Below, piece by piece: positions 6,571-7,313 of a stretch of DNA of 7,313 nucleotides. The DNA comes from DASWKG01 sp036396755. GTDB taxonomy: Bacteria > Actinomycetota > UBA4738 > CALAEC01. The notes under the pieces were generated by a model, which was given only the letters and a program-made list of their open reading frames with translations, was not told the origin of the DNA and ran no database searches. Position numbers and translations under genes: made by a program. The stretch is taken from contig DASWKG010000005.1 of the NCBI GenBank assembly GCA_036396755.1, forward strand, positions 1 to 7,313, read 5' to 3'. Numbering within the stretch: position 1 is the stretch's first letter; each line of letters starts with the position of its first letter.

Positions 6571-7313
6571 GGCGTCTCCTCCGGGAGCGGCGCCAGCGCG
6601 GCGGCGATCCGCTCGAGGCCGGCCACACGCGAGCCCTTCACCAGCACCAGGTCGCCCGGGCGGAGCACCCCGCGGAGCGCCGCGATCGCCTCGTCGGCGG
6701 TCTCGCACGCGAGCACGTGCTCGGGCTCGACCCCCTCGCGCTCCGCCCCGACCGCGATGCGGCGAGCGCCCGCACCGACCGTCACGACCTCGTCGACACG
6801 CAGCCGCGCCAGCAGCTCGCCCACGCGCTCGTGCTCATCGCCCGCGATCGCGCCGAGCTCGGCCATCTCCCCGAGTACGGCGACGCAGCGGCCCGGGCCG
6901 GCCATGTGGCGAGCCGTGCGGAGGGCCGCGGCCATCGAGGTGGGGTTGGCGTTGTAGGCGTCGTTCAGGACGACGAGCCCGTCGGGCCCGTCGCGGACCT
7001 CCATGCGCCAGGCGGAGAGGCGCGCGCCCTTCAGCCCGGCCGCGCACTCGGCCGCCGACAGCCCGAGGGCCGTTCCTACCGCCGCGGCGGCGAGCGCGTT
7101 CGACACCATGTGCTCGCCCGGCACCGACAGCTCGACCGGCTCGACGCCGTCGGGGGTCCGAAGCGAGAACGACGCCCGGCCCCCGTCGTCGAGCGTGACC
7201 TCGTCGGCGCGGATCTCGGCGTCCGGCGCGGCGCCGAAGAGCACCGTCCGCACGCGGGTCCGCCCAGCGAAGCTGCGCACGACCGGATCGTCGGCGTTCA
7301 GCACCGCGGTCCC
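6567..7313 (-). CDS. murF: UDP-N-acetylmuramoyl-tripeptide--D-alanyl-D-alanine ligase MurF, C-terminal part
   Basis: MurF is the cytoplasmic ATP-dependent ligase that joins the D-Ala-D-Ala dipeptide to UDP-MurNAc-tripeptide, completing the pentapeptide used by MraY. The last 248 residues are visible. The 5' part, with the substrate domain and P-loop, lies beyond 7313. In this fragment: NADDP (6-10), GEHMVSNALAAAAVG (66-80), WRMEV (102-106), NDAYNANPTSM (117-127), LGEMAELG (147-154) with His161, and LVKGSR (224-229) with Glu234. DAYNANP and KGSR with a downstream Glu are MurF hallmarks and exclude MurC, MurD and MurE. The frame is open through the window edge, so a GTG at 7304 is internal, not a start. 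The TGA at 6569-6567 overlaps the mraY GTG. murE is the expected upstream neighbour, though it is not seen here. Confidence 0.97.
   Translation of the reverse strand, partial: GTAVLNADDPVVRSFAGRTRVRTVLFGAAPDAEIRADEVTLDDGGRASFSLRTPDGVEPVELSVPGEHMVSNALAAAAVGTALGLSAAECAAGLKGARLSAWRMEVRDGPDGLVVLNDAYNANPTSMAAALRTARHMAGPGRCVAVLGEMAELGAIAGDEHERVGELLARLRVDEVVTVGAGARRIAVGAEREGVEPEHVLACETADEAIAALRGVLRPGDLVLVKGSRVAGLERIAAALAPLPEETP
6576..6582 (-). promoter_or_regulatory. Shine-Dalgarno site of mraY
   Basis: GGAGGAG on the minus strand, inside the last codons of murF and 5 nt before the GTG at 6570. It is the clearest ribosome binding site in the window, and it supports the GTG start of mraY over the longer open frame. 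Confidence 0.8.

Larger units (their letters stand above)
1..7313 (-). other. dcw cluster segment, single compact operon
   Basis: All seven genes run in the same direction with junctions of -4, -1, -1, +7, -4 and -4 nt, leaving no room for internal terminators and no visible promoter between genes. The order murF-mraY-murD-ftsW-murG-murC-murB is the conserved division and cell wall order. Co-transcription is inferred from spacing. Internal promoters within coding sequence cannot be ruled out by reading. Confidence 0.9.

Noticed and set aside
5635..6957. Plus-strand open frame of 440 codons
   Set aside because: It is antisense to mraY and the end of murF. The Asp/His/Arg-rich sequence is the expected shadow of a membrane protein.
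1..7313. Search for inserted accessory, defence or mobile genes
   Set aside because: Every base except the 7-nt ftsW/murG gap belongs to a recognised cell wall or division gene in the conserved order, so there is no room for an additional system on this strand.

Overview
This window is an internal piece of a bacterial dcw (division and cell wall) cluster. All seven genes lie on the minus strand, so transcription runs from high to low coordinates. In that order they are murF (3' part only), mraY, murD, ftsW, murG, murC and murB (5' part only). Every call rests on family motifs read directly in the translations, and the gene order matches the classical cluster.

The organism is probably a member of the Actinomycetota. 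Base composition is very GC-rich (well over half by eye, not counted), and third codon positions are nearly all G or C. MraY carries the actinobacterial-style sequence around CYEV and the block from WWNAAPAKIFMGDTGS to MAPIHHHFE. MurG has the GGTAGH form of its first glycine loop. A murB directly after murC in the cluster differs from the best-known mycobacterial and streptomycete arrangement, so a deeper or less-studied actinobacterial class is likely. I cannot name the class from sequence alone.

The layout is extremely compact. From 7313 down to 1 there is no non-coding stretch longer than 7 bases. The junctions are murF/mraY 4-nt overlap (GTGA), mraY/murD 1-nt overlap (TGATG), murD/ftsW 1-nt overlap (TGATG), ftsW/murG 7-nt gap, murG/murC 4-nt overlap (GTGA) and murC/murB 4-nt overlap (ATGA). 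All six visible stop codons are TGA. The window holds no promoter, terminator, RNA gene, repeat, mobile element or CRISPR. The operon promoter must lie upstream, beyond 7313.

The genes form one pathway. MurB makes UDP-MurNAc, and MurC and MurD add L-Ala and D-Glu. MurF finishes the pentapeptide after MurE, which is expected just upstream. MraY moves the product onto undecaprenyl phosphate to give lipid I, and MurG adds GlcNAc to give lipid II. FtsW polymerises lipid II at the division septum. ftsQ and ftsZ would be expected beyond position 1, but that is inference.

I found no undescribed system. The points worth a second look are small: substitutions in conserved ligase motifs, tandem GTG-ATG starts, a poorly signalled murC start and a two-cysteine external loop in MraY.
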